Shown here: positions 44,038-44,369 of the stretch, piece by piece | How positions within the stretch are numbered: the stretch's first letter is position 1 | Layout of the letters: the number at the start of each line of letters is the position of its first letter | NCBI GenBank assembly: GCA_019234945.1 | Contig: JAFAKX010000115.1 | Coordinates: forward strand, 1 to 44,369 | From: Silvibacterium sp. | Lineage (GTDB): Bacteria; Acidobacteriota; Terriglobia; Terriglobales; Acidobacteriaceae | Direction of reading: 5' to 3' | DNA: 44,369 bases | Translations under genes and position numbers: made by a program | The notes under the pieces: generated by a model | What the model saw: only the letters and a program-made list of their open reading frames with translations | Database searches by the model: none | What the model was told of the DNA's origin: nothing

Positions 44038-44329
44038 GTGCGACCTCGTTGCGTTTTGCTTTCATGCGATTGGAGGCGCACGGCGGAAGAGACCTATGTC
44101 GGTTCTTGGCGGCGCTGGTCGATTCTTGGCACGAAGGAATGCCGTGGAATGAATGCTGCTGGGGCTGATGACGATTATGTGTCTTGGGACAGGGAGCTCT
44201 CGCTGGACGCGGCGGGGGATGACTACGAAACTGTAACTTCTGCCAGTGTCCCGTTTCTTCGAAGCCGCCTATGATCACCATGGCGAAATAGGGGCTCAAT
44301 GTTAACTGCCGGAGCGAAAGGAGACGGAC
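44038..44329. other. Noncoding stretch before the right-end gene
   Basis: No convincing frame is seen. It should hold the promoters of the flavin monooxygenase (minus) and of the gene starting at the right edge (plus), but no clear boxes were found. Confidence 0.4.
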
Positions 44330-44369
44330 GTGCGGAACGATATTCGGAAGAACATTACGAAGCTTGGGA
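44330..44369 (+). CDS. Start of an unknown gene, cut by the window edge
   Basis: A GTG with AAGGAG six bases upstream starts an open frame (MRNDIRKNITKLG) that runs off the window. Too little is visible to name a family. Confidence 0.5.
   Translation, partial: MRNDIRKNITKLG

Overview
The window (44.4 kb, high GC, dense genes, mostly minus strand) looks like a chromosomal piece of an acidobacterium, probably class Terriglobia. The signs are a protein kinase with a periplasmic beta-propeller, a TonB receptor with an N-terminal carboxypeptidase-regulatory domain, a secreted S9 peptidase, a CotA-like multicopper oxidase beside a secreted phosphoesterase, and GC-rich dispersed repeats. The taxon is an inference from gene content; there is no rRNA here.

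Layout. 0-4.4 kb holds the translation operon rpsP-khpA-rimM-trmD-rplS, followed by rnhB and a PIG-L deacetylase. 4.4-7 kb holds two divergent esterases and a bactofilin. 7-10.3 kb is a compact operon: metallophosphoesterase, haem-binding protein, cytochrome c, ECF sigma factor, anti-sigma factor. Then come tRNA-Ala(CGC), sodC, an aldo/keto reductase and the overlapping haem genes hemE-hemH-hemY. 16-20 kb has a class II aldolase broken by an in-frame amber codon and a Ser/Thr kinase followed by the leftover tail of a paralogue. 20-30.4 kb has a secreted tandem-domain protein, a DUF4132 protein coupled to a small protein with a C-terminal Gly-Gly, an S9 peptidase, a SpoIIE-type phosphatase and a large unknown membrane protein with repeated modules. 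30.8-40 kb has an SDR with a divergent ArsR-like regulator, the multicopper oxidase, the phosphoesterase and the TonB receptor. 40-44 kb has an AraC regulator, an amber-interrupted hydrolase, an SDR and a frameshifted flavin monooxygenase.

Main points for a second look: (1) two related ~110-bp elements with perfect 14-bp inverted ends, at 3492-3601 and 16978-17088, each in the 5' leader of a minus-strand gene, with compensatory changes in the arms; (2) two genes (aldolase, hydrolase) interrupted by a single in-frame TAG with intact coding sequence after it, although at least seven other genes here use TAG as an ordinary stop; (3) a dispersed palindromic repeat expanded in frame inside the multicopper oxidase; (4) a beta-grasp-like protein ending in Gly-Gly, translationally coupled to a DUF4132 protein; (5) an in-frame remnant of a second kinase tail just after the kinase stop codon.
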